32,860 nucleotides of DNA from Bifidobacterium breve (GCA_943323545.2 CALPIE020000014.1:1-32860); one strand, 5' to 3'; numbered from the stretch's first letter, positions 9,898 through 19,641 are shown. Notes: generated by a model from the sequence alone, not told the origin. Made by a program: numbers and translations.

Positions 9898-9992
9898 GAA
9901 GCTATTCCCGCTATCCGTTCTATCTTTTATTATTTTGCACTTCGCAAGCTCCGTCACAAAATAATAAAAGGATGCCGCTGTTATCGGGGCTA
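9898..9992 (+). repeat. Dispersed intergenic palindromic element, copy 1
   Basis: GAAGCTATTCCCGCTATCCGTTCTATCTTTT...AAAAGGATGCCGCTGTTATCGGGGCTA; termini match 32444-32524; contains a perfect 14-bp inverted repeat CTTTTATTATTTTG (9924-9937) / CAAAATAATAAAAG (9957-9970). Confidence 0.85.
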
Positions 9993-10029
9993 AAAAAACG
10001 CCCTATTTTCATAAGACGTTTTGTGTATT

Positions 10030-10980
10030 CTAAAATTCCTGAATTAGCAACCACGCTTCTGGATTGTGTGATTTCTGAATTTTCAACATTTCTTTTTGTG
10101 CTTCAGCATACGAAGCAAAACTACCATAAGCAACTGGATACAATCCGTGTTTGTTTTGTTCAATTCGTTTTGCAGGATAGCCTAATTTTAATAATTCTCC
10201 ATAAATAGCATTTGCATTTTTTTCCAATCTAAATGCACCCGCAACAATGTGATAAGGCATTTTTTCTTCCGAAACCGTTAAGGTTACAGTTGGCAAAGGA
10301 TTAGTAATAAAAAAAGTAGCTTCCTGAATTTTTTGATCAACTTGTTTTTGAACTTTAGTTTGCACAGCTAAAGTTTCTTCCTGAATTTTATTTTGATAGT
10401 AAGCGTTTCCAAAATAGCCGCCAACACCTAACGCTCCGATTCCTAAAACAAAAATAGCAGCGTATTTCATAAACGAATTAGCCCTTCTTTTTTCAGGTGT
10501 AAATACAATTGGAGCTTTTTCTTCTAAAGCTTCAACTTCCTGTTTATACACTTCGCGTTTTATAGCAGGTGACACATAGGATGTTAAACCAAAAGAAGTA
10601 GTTAAATAATTGAGTTGGTCATAAGGTGTAAATACCAAATTGTTTTCAGCGTTTAAAGCCAATTCCCCTATATTTTTTATAGCAATTGCACCAAAATCAT
10701 TGAGTTTGCTTTTCCAAGTTGCCACATGATTTTCAATCACAGAAACGGCCACTTCGTATGACATTTTTTCTGATTGAGCAATATGATTGGCCAATAAACC
10801 ATCGTTGTTTTTTAGATACGCATTAAAAGAAACCAACTTTTTAGGAGGGTAAAATGAATGGGAATCTTTGTGTAATTGTGCCGATTGGATTTCAGTTAAA
10901 AAGGCACCAAATCCAGGAACAGTTACACATTGGTAACGATAAAGTAATTGTGATATATATATGTCCATATTCATAATCAC
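10030..10980 (-). CDS. HU-CCDC81-like and SPOR domain-containing protein
   Basis: N-terminal YQCVTVPGFGAFLTEIQSA...FYPPKKLVSFNAYLKNNDGLLANHIA (HU-like), one TM helix, C-terminal YHIVAGAFRLEKNANAIYGELLKLGYPAKRI (SPOR). Confidence 0.88.
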   Translation of the reverse strand: MIMNMDIYISQLLYRYQCVTVPGFGAFLTEIQSAQLHKDSHSFYPPKKLVSFNAYLKNNDGLLANHIAQSEKMSYEVAVSVIENHVATWKSKLNDFGAIAIKNIGELALNAENNLVFTPYDQLNYLTTSFGLTSYVSPAIKREVYKQEVEALEEKAPIVFTPEKRRANSFMKYAAIFVLGIGALGVGGYFGNAYYQNKIQEETLAVQTKVQKQVDQKIQEATFFITNPLPTVTLTVSEEKMPYHIVAGAFRLEKNANAIYGELLKLGYPAKRIEQNKHGLYPVAYGSFASYAEAQKEMLKIQKSHNPEAWLLIQEF

Positions 10981-11100
10981 AAATTTAAATATTTAATGTG
11001 TATTGCAAAATATTATCAACAAACTTTGTTAACAATTTTAAAAATTTGTTCTTACATTTGATTCTCAATATTATAGTATACACCAAACAGATTTTTTATA

Positions 11101-12213
11101 ATGAATGAAACAGAATTACTGCATATTTTAGCTTTGTTAAAAGTAGAAGGAGTTGGCGATATTGTCGCTAAAAAACTTATTAATCACTGCGGAACAGCCG
11201 AAAACATATTCAAATTAAAAGCTTCAAAACTAACTTCTATTGATGGCATAGGTCAAAACTTAATTAAGAATTTAAAAGACAAATCTGTTTTTTTAAAAGC
11301 AACAAACGAATTAAACTTCATCAAAAAAAACGACATAAAGGTTTGTTATTACCAAGACAACAATTATCCTGAACGATTAAAGCATTGCATTGACGGGCCA
11401 GTTTTGTTGTTTTATACAGGTACTATAAATTGGAATACACGCAGAATAATTAGCATTGTTGGTACAAGACAAATCACTTCTTATGGAGCCGATTTCTGTA
11501 AAAAATTAATAGAAGATTTAGCACCATTAAATCCTATAATTATTAGCGGTTTTGCATATGGTGTTGATATTGTTGCACATCAAGCAGCTATGGACAACAA
11601 CTTACAAACCATCGGAATCTTAGCGCATGGTTTGAATCAAATTTATCCAAAAACGCATAAAAGATACATTTCAAAAATGGACAGTAAAGGTGGATTTATG
11701 ACGGAATTTTGGAGTAATTCTAATCCTGAAAAAGAAAATTTTGTCAAGCGTAATCGCATAGTTGCTGGAATCGCAGAAGCAACGATTGTTATTGAAAGTG
11801 CCGAAAAAGGAGGTTCATTAATTACTGCTACTATGGCCAACGATTACAACCGTGATGTGTTTGCTGTTCCAGGGCGAACTTCAGACAGGTTAAGTCTAGG
11901 GTGTAATAATTTGATAAAAACGCAACGCGCCCATTTGCTTTCTTCGGCTGCTGATGTTTTATACATATTGAATTGGGAAATAGAAAACACATCGAAAAAA
12001 GGAACTAAAGTTATTCAAAAACAATTGTTTATTTCTTTAGATCAAGAAGAACAGCAGCTTTACGATTATCTCCATCTTCATGGAAAACAGCAGCTAGATG
12101 TTATAGCTATAGCATCTAATTTTCCGGTTTTTAAAACAGCTTCAATTTTATTAAACATGGAACTCAAAGGAGTTGTTCGTCCGCTGCCAGGAAAATTGTT
12201 TGAAGTGATTTAA
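11101..12213 (+). CDS. dprA: DNA-processing protein DprA
   Basis: ISIVGTRQITSYGADFCKKLIEDLA, IISGFAYGVDIVAHQAA, KRNRIVAGIAEATIVIESAEKGGSLITA and FAVPG motifs. Confidence 0.97.
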   Translation: MNETELLHILALLKVEGVGDIVAKKLINHCGTAENIFKLKASKLTSIDGIGQNLIKNLKDKSVFLKATNELNFIKKNDIKVCYYQDNNYPERLKHCIDGPVLLFYTGTINWNTRRIISIVGTRQITSYGADFCKKLIEDLAPLNPIIISGFAYGVDIVAHQAAMDNNLQTIGILAHGLNQIYPKTHKRYISKMDSKGGFMTEFWSNSNPEKENFVKRNRIVAGIAEATIVIESAEKGGSLITATMANDYNRDVFAVPGRTSDRLSLGCNNLIKTQRAHLLSSAADVLYILNWEIENTSKKGTKVIQKQLFISLDQEEQQLYDYLHLHGKQQLDVIAIASNFPVFKTASILLNMELKGVVRPLPGKLFEVI

Positions 12214-12312
12214 TAGATTAAATACATTAAAATAGCATCTTTTAATTTTGATGTAAAATAATCAATTACATTTTAGAATTATATATTTTCAAGCAAAAGC
12301 TATTTATTTTGA

Positions 12313-12343
12313 TTTGAATTTTAGAATGTTTTAATTACTTTTG
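12313..12343 (+). promoter_or_regulatory. Bacteroidota-type promoter (TTTG-N19-TACTTTTG)
   Basis: TTTG 12313-12316 and TACTTTTG 12336-12343 fit the -33/-7 consensus TTG...TAnnTTTG; start codon is 18 nt downstream. Confidence 0.7.
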
Positions 12344-12361
12344 AATTTGAAAAAAAAATAA

Positions 12362-13210
12362 ATGAAAAAGAAATTCAATTGTATTCTTTTTATATTGGTA
12401 TTTCCTCTAATAAGCTTTGCCCAAGTAGAGAATAGAGCCTCGTTATTTTATTCTTATTATGCACCATCATCAGATAATAATCTTAAAAATATTGAACAAT
12501 CAAATGTAGATTTTCAGTATAATTTAAAGAGTAAGGTTATTGCCAAAAAAATTAGATGGGATAATACTTTTTCCTATAAAAGTGTTTTTATGGATAATGT
12601 ATTTGATGAAAATCTCATGGATTTATCTTATACATCCGCTTTTGTTTATACCAAAAACTTAAAAAATTTTATTATAGGAAATGCAAGAATCAATTACAGG
12701 AGTCAATCAAATCTTCAATTAACAAGCGATGCTCTTTTTCCAGCGCTCTCATTGGGTTATATGAGACAATCTCAAAAAAACAAATCTATAAGATGGGCAG
12801 CAGGAATAAATTATAACAATGATTTTGGTAAAAATGTAATATTGCCTTTTTTTATATTTAATTATGAATCTGCAAAGATGCGATTTAACGCTACACTACC
12901 CAATTCAATTTTATTACTTATTAGAAATAATTCTAAGTTTTACTACGGTATAAACACAACTTTAAATTCTTCGATATTTGAAGTAGACGACGATTTAGAT
13001 CAGAGACTACAACTTTTAAATGCAAACTTTTTAGTTTTTTCTCAAATTAAACTCCACAAGAAATTTTGGTTAGAAGTAAAGCCTGGGATTACGTTAAGAA
13101 GGGATATAAATATTTTACAACATAACTTTGAACCTATTAATAGTAATTCGGAATACAGTTTAGATTCAAATTTTATTTTTACAACCGGATTGCTATATAG
13201 AATGAATTAG
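12362..13210 (+). CDS. Hypothetical outer-membrane-like protein (DUF6268-like)
   Basis: Signal peptide ending SFAQ; alternating beta-strand pattern; family assignment tentative. Confidence 0.6.
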   Translation: MKKKFNCILFILVFPLISFAQVENRASLFYSYYAPSSDNNLKNIEQSNVDFQYNLKSKVIAKKIRWDNTFSYKSVFMDNVFDENLMDLSYTSAFVYTKNLKNFIIGNARINYRSQSNLQLTSDALFPALSLGYMRQSQKNKSIRWAAGINYNNDFGKNVILPFFIFNYESAKMRFNATLPNSILLLIRNNSKFYYGINTTLNSSIFEVDDDLDQRLQLLNANFLVFSQIKLHKKFWLEVKPGITLRRDINILQHNFEPINSNSEYSLDSNFIFTTGLLYRMN

Positions 13211-13263
13211 TCATTCATAATTCGAGTTGTATGTATTATTTGTTTTACAAAAAGATATTGCTA

Positions 13264-14235
13264 TTATTCAAATCCTAGTTTTTCTCTAACTCTACCTAAT
13301 ACACCATCAGCAATTTTACTGGCTTTTGTAGCACCTTGTTTTAGTAATTCATCAACTTCGGAAAGGTGATTGATATAGTAGTTGTATTTTTCTCTTTCTC
13401 TTTTAAAGTTCTCACAAATGAGTTCAAATAGTGCTTGTTTCGCATGCCCATAGCCATAATTTCCTCCCAAATAATTTTGCTTCATTGAGTCAATTTGCTG
13501 TTCATTGGCAAGAAGTTTATATATACCAAAAGTATTGCATGTATCAGGATTTTTAGGTTCTTCAAGTGGAGTGCTATCACTTTCGATAGCCATAATTTGT
13601 TTGCGAAGTGCTTTATCATCTAAGAAAATATTGATGATATTGCCTCGAGATTTACTCATTTTTTGTCCGTCTGTTCCCGGAACATACATAGTGTCTTTTT
13701 GAATTTTTGCTTCCGGAATGACAAAAGTTTCTCCCATCTGATGGTTAAATCGAGAAGCAACATCGCGTGTAATTTCGATATGTTGCAATTGGTCTTTTCC
13801 AACAGGAACAAAATTAGCGTCATACAATAAAATATCGGCAGCCATTAACATCGGATAGGAAAATAAACCTGCATTTACATCTTCTAAACGATCGGCTTTA
13901 TCTTTGAAAGAATGGGCTAATGTTAATCTTTGAAAAGGGAAAAAACAACTTAAATACCATGACAATTCAGCCGTTTGTGGCACATCCGATTGACGGTAAA
14001 AAATCACTTTAGAAACATCCAAACCGCAAGCCAACCAAACTGCAGCAGTGCTATAGGTATTGTTTCGCAATTCGGCCCCGTTTTTTATTTGGGTAATCGA
14101 ATGCAAATCGGCTATAAAGAGAAACGATTCGTTTTCTGCTTTTTCTGATAGAGAAATTGCAGGGAATATGGCTCCTAATAAGTTGCCTAAGTGAGGTGTG
14201 CCAGTGCTTTGTATACCAGTGAGAATTTTCGCCAT
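13264..14235 (-). CDS. trpS: Tryptophan--tRNA ligase
   Basis: GIQSTGTPHLGNLLGA (HIGH-like), DLHSITQ, GKDQLQHIEITRDVA, GTDGQKMSKSRGN (KMSKS). Confidence 0.98.
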   Translation of the reverse strand: MAKILTGIQSTGTPHLGNLLGAIFPAISLSEKAENESFLFIADLHSITQIKNGAELRNNTYSTAAVWLACGLDVSKVIFYRQSDVPQTAELSWYLSCFFPFQRLTLAHSFKDKADRLEDVNAGLFSYPMLMAADILLYDANFVPVGKDQLQHIEITRDVASRFNHQMGETFVIPEAKIQKDTMYVPGTDGQKMSKSRGNIINIFLDDKALRKQIMAIESDSTPLEEPKNPDTCNTFGIYKLLANEQQIDSMKQNYLGGNYGYGHAKQALFELICENFKREREKYNYYINHLSEVDELLKQGATKASKIADGVLGRVREKLGFE

Positions 14236-14313
14236 GTTTATTTTGTTGATAGAAGCGCAAAGTTAAACACGAATTTCACAAAATTTCATAAAATTTCAAT
14301 TATTTTTGACGCT

Positions 14314-15051
14314 ATGAGATTACTAAAAATTATTTTTTGGATACTATGGCGTGTTTGGTTTTATGTAGTTATGGGAACCATAATTGTGATTTTATTTCCT
14401 TTATTAATGATTTCAATACTTTCAGAAAAGTTTTATACAATGTTTTTTATGTTGGCTCGAATTTGGGCGAAAGGGGTATTGATTTTTACAGGATTTTATT
14501 ATAAAATTGAAAGAGAAGAAGAAACAATTGCAGGGAAAAGTTACATGTTTGTTGCCAATCATACTTCTATGACGGATATTATGTTGATGTTGGCGGTTGT
14601 AAAAAATCCTTTTGTATTTGTAGGAAAAAAAGAACTTGCTAATATTCCTTTATTTGGATTTTTTTACAAGCGCACCTGTATTTTGGTAGACAGAAGTAGT
14701 TCTAAAAGTAGAATGGCAGTATTTGCTAGAGCTCAAAAAAGATTAAATCAAGGATTAAGTATTTGCATTTTTCCAGAAGGAGGTGTGCCGGACGAATCTA
14801 TACTATTAGACGAGTTTAAAGATGGCGCATTTCGATTGGCGATAGAACATCAAATACCAATTGTTCCTATCACTTTTGGAGATAATAAAAAAAGAATGTC
14901 GTATACTTTTTTAAGTGGAAGTCCAGGATTAATGAGAGCCAAAGTGCATCATTTTATTCTTACTTTAGGAAAAAAACCAGAAGATAAAAAAGAAATAAGT
15001 GAACAAGTTAGAACGGTTATTTTACAACAATTACAACAATTTAACAAATAA
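14314..15051 (+). CDS. 1-acyl-sn-glycerol-3-phosphate acyltransferase (PlsC-like)
   Basis: FVANHTSMTDIM (NHxxxxD) and CIFPEGGVPDE motifs; start moved from ORF-track 14191 to ATG 14314 (MRLLKIIFW), giving a normal membrane-anchored N-terminus. Confidence 0.9.
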   Translation: MRLLKIIFWILWRVWFYVVMGTIIVILFPLLMISILSEKFYTMFFMLARIWAKGVLIFTGFYYKIEREEETIAGKSYMFVANHTSMTDIMLMLAVVKNPFVFVGKKELANIPLFGFFYKRTCILVDRSSSKSRMAVFARAQKRLNQGLSICIFPEGGVPDESILLDEFKDGAFRLAIEHQIPIVPITFGDNKKRMSYTFLSGSPGLMRAKVHHFILTLGKKPEDKKEISEQVRTVILQQLQQFNK

Positions 15052-15052
15052 A

Positions 15053-15082
15053 AAAGAGTGCCTAACTAAAGCACTCTTTTCC
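15053..15082. terminator. Hairpin terminator between convergent genes
   Basis: AAAGAGTGC-ctaactaaa-GCACTCTTT (15053-15079). Confidence 0.8.
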
Positions 15083-15137
15083 GATATTACTCGAAAGCAA
15101 TAACACCACTTAACTAATTTTAAACAAACTAACCTAA

Positions 15138-16703
15138 TTAAAAATGGTAACTTATTCCAGAGTAAACTCCAAATATATATGGTTTAAAATTTCCCGAACC
15201 AGAAGAAAAGGTGTTTAATTGATATTTAAATAGGGGTTCTATTCTTGCGTCAAATTTTTTCAAAAAGGAATATTTTAATCCCAATCCTATGTTAGTACTA
15301 AAATGAACCATATTTAAATTACTTGCTTCTCCAATTTTCATATTAAAACCAGAAGATTTAAGAAAAACATCATTTTGATTAAGAAATAAAGTACTTAAAC
15401 CACCAATAACATCTAATCCAAATTTTTTAGAAACTAATTTATATGAAACCTCTAATGGGATTTCTAGATATCCTATTTTTTGATTTATAGTTCCTTCAAA
15501 TTTATCTTCTATAATTCTGCCAAAACTAGTATTTACATTATTTAAAGGATCTATTTGAATTAATGACCCTTGTAAATTTGGATTTAAATTTTGCATTTTA
15601 CTTGCATTAGCATTTTGATAAAACACAATTCCCTTAGTGTCGTAATCAACAGAAAAGGAATTCACGCCTGTTCGTATACTGTATTTTTTATTGATGGAAT
15701 AATTAAACGTTAATCCATAACTATAATTTGTGCCATAATTTTTTTGATTTACCTCTAATTTTTGATCTAAAGGAGAACCGTTAGAAAGTGAACTAAAAAA
15801 AATAGGGGCAATGTTTGGCGATACTTGCCACCTATCTATTTTAGGAATTTTGGTAATTTTGTTTTCTTTTTCTTTAAGCAATTCTTCCAACACATTAGGT
15901 TCAACGGCCGCCAATTTTGTTGAATCTATTTTTTTAATTTCTTCCGCATTTGTTTTTGTATTTTCTGAGATAGCAAGTCCCGTTTTAGAATTTATATTAT
16001 TAGGTATTTTATCTATTGCTAAATCGGTAGCTCCAACATCAGTTTTATTTGATCTGTTTGTTATGACTTCTTGTATTGAAGTATTTAAAAAAGAAGGTTT
16101 TGTTTCTTTTTCAGAGTCTAAATTGGTTTTAATTGAATTTTGTGTTTTATTACTTGAAAGATTATTGGAAACCAATGAAGCATTTGAACTTGCAATTATT
16201 TCTTTTGTAGAAGGCCTTTTTTTATTTGAATTACTTGCTTTCGATTTATTGTTTAATACAGCTATACCTTTATTTTGTATATTTTTATTAGCTAAAGTGG
16301 TATTTATTTTATTTTCTAAAGTAGCGTTTGAGGAACGAATATTATCTGTTTTGTCTTTGTCTTTAGTTAGATTTTGAATAACTACTTCCTTATTTATAGT
16401 TGAATCAGTTAATGAATTAGCAACTTCTTTTCCTTTCGAATGATTTGGAACTGTAGTTTGTTGATTTACTATTGGATGATTAACAACAGAATTGTTATTA
16501 AAATAAGTTGTATACAATTCGAATCCGATTAGTAAAATAGCTGCAATACCAGAAAACTTAAGCCAAAACGGGACAATTCTTCTTTTTTCTTTTTTTTCAT
16601 TTAGTTTCGCTTCGATGTTATCCCAAGCCATATCAGGTGGATTAACTTCAAAATGGGCTAAATGCTCTTTAAAAAAATTATCTATATTTTTATTTTCACT
16701 CAT
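15138..16703 (-). CDS. Anti-sigma-like / outer membrane beta-barrel fusion protein
   Basis: 521 aa: cytoplasmic-like N-terminus (FFKEHLAHFEVNPPDMAWDNIEAKLNEKKEKRR), one TM (FWLKFSGIAAILLIGFELYTTYF), Asn/Ser/Lys-rich linker, C-terminal barrel (YLEIPLEVSYKL...FGVYSGISYHF). Confidence 0.8.
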   Translation of the reverse strand: MSENKNIDNFFKEHLAHFEVNPPDMAWDNIEAKLNEKKEKRRIVPFWLKFSGIAAILLIGFELYTTYFNNNSVVNHPIVNQQTTVPNHSKGKEVANSLTDSTINKEVVIQNLTKDKDKTDNIRSSNATLENKINTTLANKNIQNKGIAVLNNKSKASNSNKKRPSTKEIIASSNASLVSNNLSSNKTQNSIKTNLDSEKETKPSFLNTSIQEVITNRSNKTDVGATDLAIDKIPNNINSKTGLAISENTKTNAEEIKKIDSTKLAAVEPNVLEELLKEKENKITKIPKIDRWQVSPNIAPIFFSSLSNGSPLDQKLEVNQKNYGTNYSYGLTFNYSINKKYSIRTGVNSFSVDYDTKGIVFYQNANASKMQNLNPNLQGSLIQIDPLNNVNTSFGRIIEDKFEGTINQKIGYLEIPLEVSYKLVSKKFGLDVIGGLSTLFLNQNDVFLKSSGFNMKIGEASNLNMVHFSTNIGLGLKYSFLKKFDARIEPLFKYQLNTFSSGSGNFKPYIFGVYSGISYHF

Positions 16704-17248
16704 TTGATAGATGGAATGGAAGAATTACCGATGTTATTTTCAATTTTATCTTTTAAAATCAAGCGTGCTCTAGACAAATTTGATTTTGATGTGCCAATGT
16801 TAATATTTAATAAGTCAGCAATTTCCTGATGCGTATAGCCATCAATTACGAACAAATTAAAAATCAATCGATACCTATCAGGCAGTTCTTGTATAATTTT
16901 CAATAAATAATCTAACGAAACGGTTACTTCATCTTCTATAATAACATCAATAACTTCTGTTATTTCTTCATTTACTATACTCAAAAAAGTTTGTTTTCTA
17001 TACAATTGAAGAATATGATTAATAATTACTCTTTTTAGCCATCCTTCAAAAGATCCTTTAAATGAATACAAATGGATTTTTTCAAAAATTAATAAAAATC
17101 CATCTTGTAAATTATCTTGCGCTTCGGTATAATTACGAGAATATTTCAAGCATACAGAAAACAATTTTGGAGCATATTGTCTATATAATTGTTCTTGAGC
17201 TTTTATGTCTTTCTTTTTACAATCATTTATAAGTTGTTCTATACTCAA
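16700..17248 (-). CDS. RNA polymerase sigma-70 factor, ECF subfamily
   Basis: LQDGFLLIFEKIHLYSFKGSFEGWLKRVIINHILQLYRK (region 2) and LPDRYRLIFNLFVIDGYTHQEIADLLNINIGTSKSNLSRAR (region 4). Confidence 0.96.
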   Translation of the reverse strand: MSIEQLINDCKKKDIKAQEQLYRQYAPKLFSVCLKYSRNYTEAQDNLQDGFLLIFEKIHLYSFKGSFEGWLKRVIINHILQLYRKQTFLSIVNEEITEVIDVIIEDEVTVSLDYLLKIIQELPDRYRLIFNLFVIDGYTHQEIADLLNINIGTSKSNLSRARLILKDKIENNIGNSSIPSIK

Positions 17249-17259
17249 GGTATTACTTT

Positions 17260-17670
17260 TTAATGATCTACAACTGCATCATATTCAATAAATTGATCTA
17301 TACCGCCAACATCTTCACCAGACCAAAATTTAAAATGATAGGTGCCAATTTCTGTTGGTTTAAAACGCAATGGAACTTCGATAATTGTTACATTGTCAGT
17401 TTGACAACTAGCTTGAGTTGCTCTTGCACTATATATTGCAACAGTTCTGTCAAAATTGTTTTTAGCATAATAAAAACTATTAAAAAAATGACAAGAAGTT
17501 GGACGTATATATTTCACCGGAATCTCTGTTATACTATCTTTCGCATAAGCTGTAGGCATATTAACTTCACTAACAGGGAGTGTTTCTAATGTTAATTCAG
17601 GTTGTCCGCTATTAAGCTCACAAGATGATAGTAAAAAATAAAAAGGAATAAATAAAATAATTTTTCTCAT
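17260..17670 (-). CDS. Small hypothetical lipoprotein
   Basis: Signal peptide with lipobox (FLLSSC); 136 aa; 11 nt upstream of the sigma factor on the same strand. Confidence 0.7.
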   Translation of the reverse strand: MRKIILFIPFYFLLSSCELNSGQPELTLETLPVSEVNMPTAYAKDSITEIPVKYIRPTSCHFFNSFYYAKNNFDRTVAIYSARATQASCQTDNVTIIEVPLRFKPTEIGTYHFKFWSGEDVGGIDQFIEYDAVVDH

Positions 17671-17733
17671 AATGTTCTATTTAATATTGTTTCAAGATGA
17701 ATGTTTTAATATATGGTTGCGTAAAAAAGTAAA

Positions 17734-17765
17734 AAAAAACCCGTCAAGCGGATTTTTTAATTTTT
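17734..17765 (-). terminator. Terminator downstream of recA
   Basis: AAAAAACCCG-tcaag-CGGATTTTTT imperfect hairpin next to the recA stop. Confidence 0.6.
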
Positions 17766-17766
17766 T

Positions 17767-18771
17767 TTAATTGTTATTTGATTTAATCAAATCCTTAATT
17801 TTTTGTTCAAGTTCCTCAGCAAGTTCTGGATTATCTTTTATTAAAACTTTAACAGCGTCTCGACCTTGACCAAGTTTAGTGTCGCCATAGCTAAACCAAG
17901 ATCCTGCTTTTTTAATGATTTCAAATTCGACAGCTAAATCGAGAATTTCGCCTGTTTTTGAAATTCCTTCACCATACATAATATCAAATTCGGCCGTTTT
18001 AAATGGTGGAGCTACTTTATTCTTTACTACTTTAACTTTTGTTCTGTTTCCAATAACATTATCGCCGTCTTTAATTTGAGAAGAACGTCTGATATCCAAA
18101 CGAATAGAAGCATAAAATTTTAACGCATTACCACCTGTCGTTGTTTCTGGATTTCCAAACATTACGCCTATTTTTTCTCTTAATTGGTTGATGAAGAAAA
18201 CAGTACAATTGGTTTTGCTAATAGTTCCAGTCAGTTTTCTTAGTGCTTGCGACATTAAACGAGCGTGTAACCCCATTTTAGAATCACCCATTTCGCCTTC
18301 AATTTCACTTTTTGGCGTTAATGCAGCAACCGAGTCAATAACTACGATATCAATAGCCCCGGATCTAATTAAATTTTCTGCAATTTCTAAAGCTTGTTCT
18401 CCATTATCGGGTTGTGAGATAATTAAGTTTTCAATATCTACACCTAATTTTTCAGCATAATTTCTATCAAATGCATGTTCGGCATCTATAAAGGCAGCAA
18501 TTCCACCAGCTTTTTGTGCTTCTGCAATTGCGTGTAATGTTAAGGTAGTTTTTCCTGAAGACTCTGGGCCATATATTTCTATGACTCTTCCTTTAGGGTA
18601 TCCGTTTACTCCTAAGGCTAAATCGAGACCCAATGAACCAGAAGAAATAGTTTCTACTTCTTCAACTGCTTTGTCTCCCATTTTCATTACGGTTCCTTTG
18701 CCGTAAGTTTTGTCTAATTTGTCAAGCGTTAATTGTAATGCTTTTAACTTGGCTTCTTTTTCTGTGCTCAT
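17767..18771 (-). CDS. recA: Recombinase RecA
   Basis: [22 protein letters not shown] Walker [53 protein letters not shown]. Confidence 0.99.
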   Translation of the reverse strand: MSTEKEAKLKALQLTLDKLDKTYGKGTVMKMGDKAVEEVETISSGSLGLDLALGVNGYPKGRVIEIYGPESSGKTTLTLHAIAEAQKAGGIAAFIDAEHAFDRNYAEKLGVDIENLIISQPDNGEQALEIAENLIRSGAIDIVVIDSVAALTPKSEIEGEMGDSKMGLHARLMSQALRKLTGTISKTNCTVFFINQLREKIGVMFGNPETTTGGNALKFYASIRLDIRRSSQIKDGDNVIGNRTKVKVVKNKVAPPFKTAEFDIMYGEGISKTGEILDLAVEFEIIKKAGSWFSYGDTKLGQGRDAVKVLIKDNPELAEELEQKIKDLIKSNNN

Positions 18772-18905
18772 CTTTACTATATTTAATTGGCAATTAATTT
18801 TGTAAAAATAAATATTTTTTTAATGTAAAACGAGTTTGTAAAAACGAGTTTTAAACAATCGTAACCCAAAATTATTATGTAACTTTGTTATCATTTTTTT
18901 TATAA

Positions 18906-19640
18906 ATGGAAAAGCTTATTTCTTATCCAATTTCGATTGTTTATTACTTATGTTTTGTTAGTTGTTTGATAATTTTTCATCCAATTCAATGGATTTGTTT
19001 CAACATATTTGGCTACCAAGCTCATAAAAAAAGTGTTGATTATTTGAATTTTTGCCTAGAAAAATGTACGCTCCTTTTAGGAACATGGTTTCAATTTAGA
19101 AACATCAATTACGTGCCTAGAGGGGTACCCATTATCTTTGTTGCCAACCACCAAAGTTTGTATGATATTATCGGAATTATTTGGCATTTGCGACGATTTC
19201 ACGCCAAATTTGTAAGCAAGAAAGAGTTGGGCCGCGGAATTCCAAGCGTATCCTACAATTTAAGGCATGGAGGTTCCGTTCTTATAGATAGAAAAGACCC
19301 CAAACAAGCCATACCAACCATTAAAGGGTTAGGAGAATATATTGAAAAACATAAAAGATCAGCAGTTATTTTTCCTGAAGGAACAAGAAGTAAAGACGGT
19401 ACACCAAAGAAATTTTCTGAAAATGGTTTAAAAATTTTATGCAAATATGCACCATCAGCAGTTGTTGTCCCTATTTCAATTAATAATTCATGGAAATTAG
19501 TTAAATTTGGGACCTTTCCAATGGGGCTAGGAAACAGATTGGAATTTATAATTCATGAACCAATAAAAGTAAAGGATTTTCCATTTGAAGTATTGATGGA
19601 GAAAGTAGAAAAATCGGTTGTACAATCAATAAGAAATTAA
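18906..19640 (+). CDS. 1-acyl-sn-glycerol-3-phosphate acyltransferase (PlsC)
   Basis: FVANHQSLYDI (NHxxxxD) and VIFPEGTRSKDG motifs. Confidence 0.95.
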   Translation: MEKLISYPISIVYYLCFVSCLIIFHPIQWICFNIFGYQAHKKSVDYLNFCLEKCTLLLGTWFQFRNINYVPRGVPIIFVANHQSLYDIIGIIWHLRRFHAKFVSKKELGRGIPSVSYNLRHGGSVLIDRKDPKQAIPTIKGLGEYIEKHKRSAVIFPEGTRSKDGTPKKFSENGLKILCKYAPSAVVVPISINNSWKLVKFGTFPMGLGNRLEFIIHEPIKVKDFPFEVLMEKVEKSVVQSIRN

Positions 19641-19641
19641 T

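Noticed and set aside
9972-10208. 78-aa plus-strand ORF
   Set aside because: Spans the dispersed element and is antisense to the SPOR-domain gene; no recognisable protein features
14191-14313. N-terminal extension of the PlsC-like ORF in the track
   Set aside because: Overlaps the trpS start; ATG at 14314 gives the expected acyltransferase N-terminus
15811-16377. 188-aa plus-strand ORF antisense to the anti-sigma/barrel gene
   Set aside because: Hydrophobic shadow ORF produced by the Asn/Lys/Ser-rich linker on the opposite strand; the minus-strand gene has clear domains and operon context
18880-18887. TAACTTTG -7 box upstream of plsC (18906)
   Set aside because: Good -7 match but no convincing TTG at the proper -33 spacing, so not called as a promoter feature
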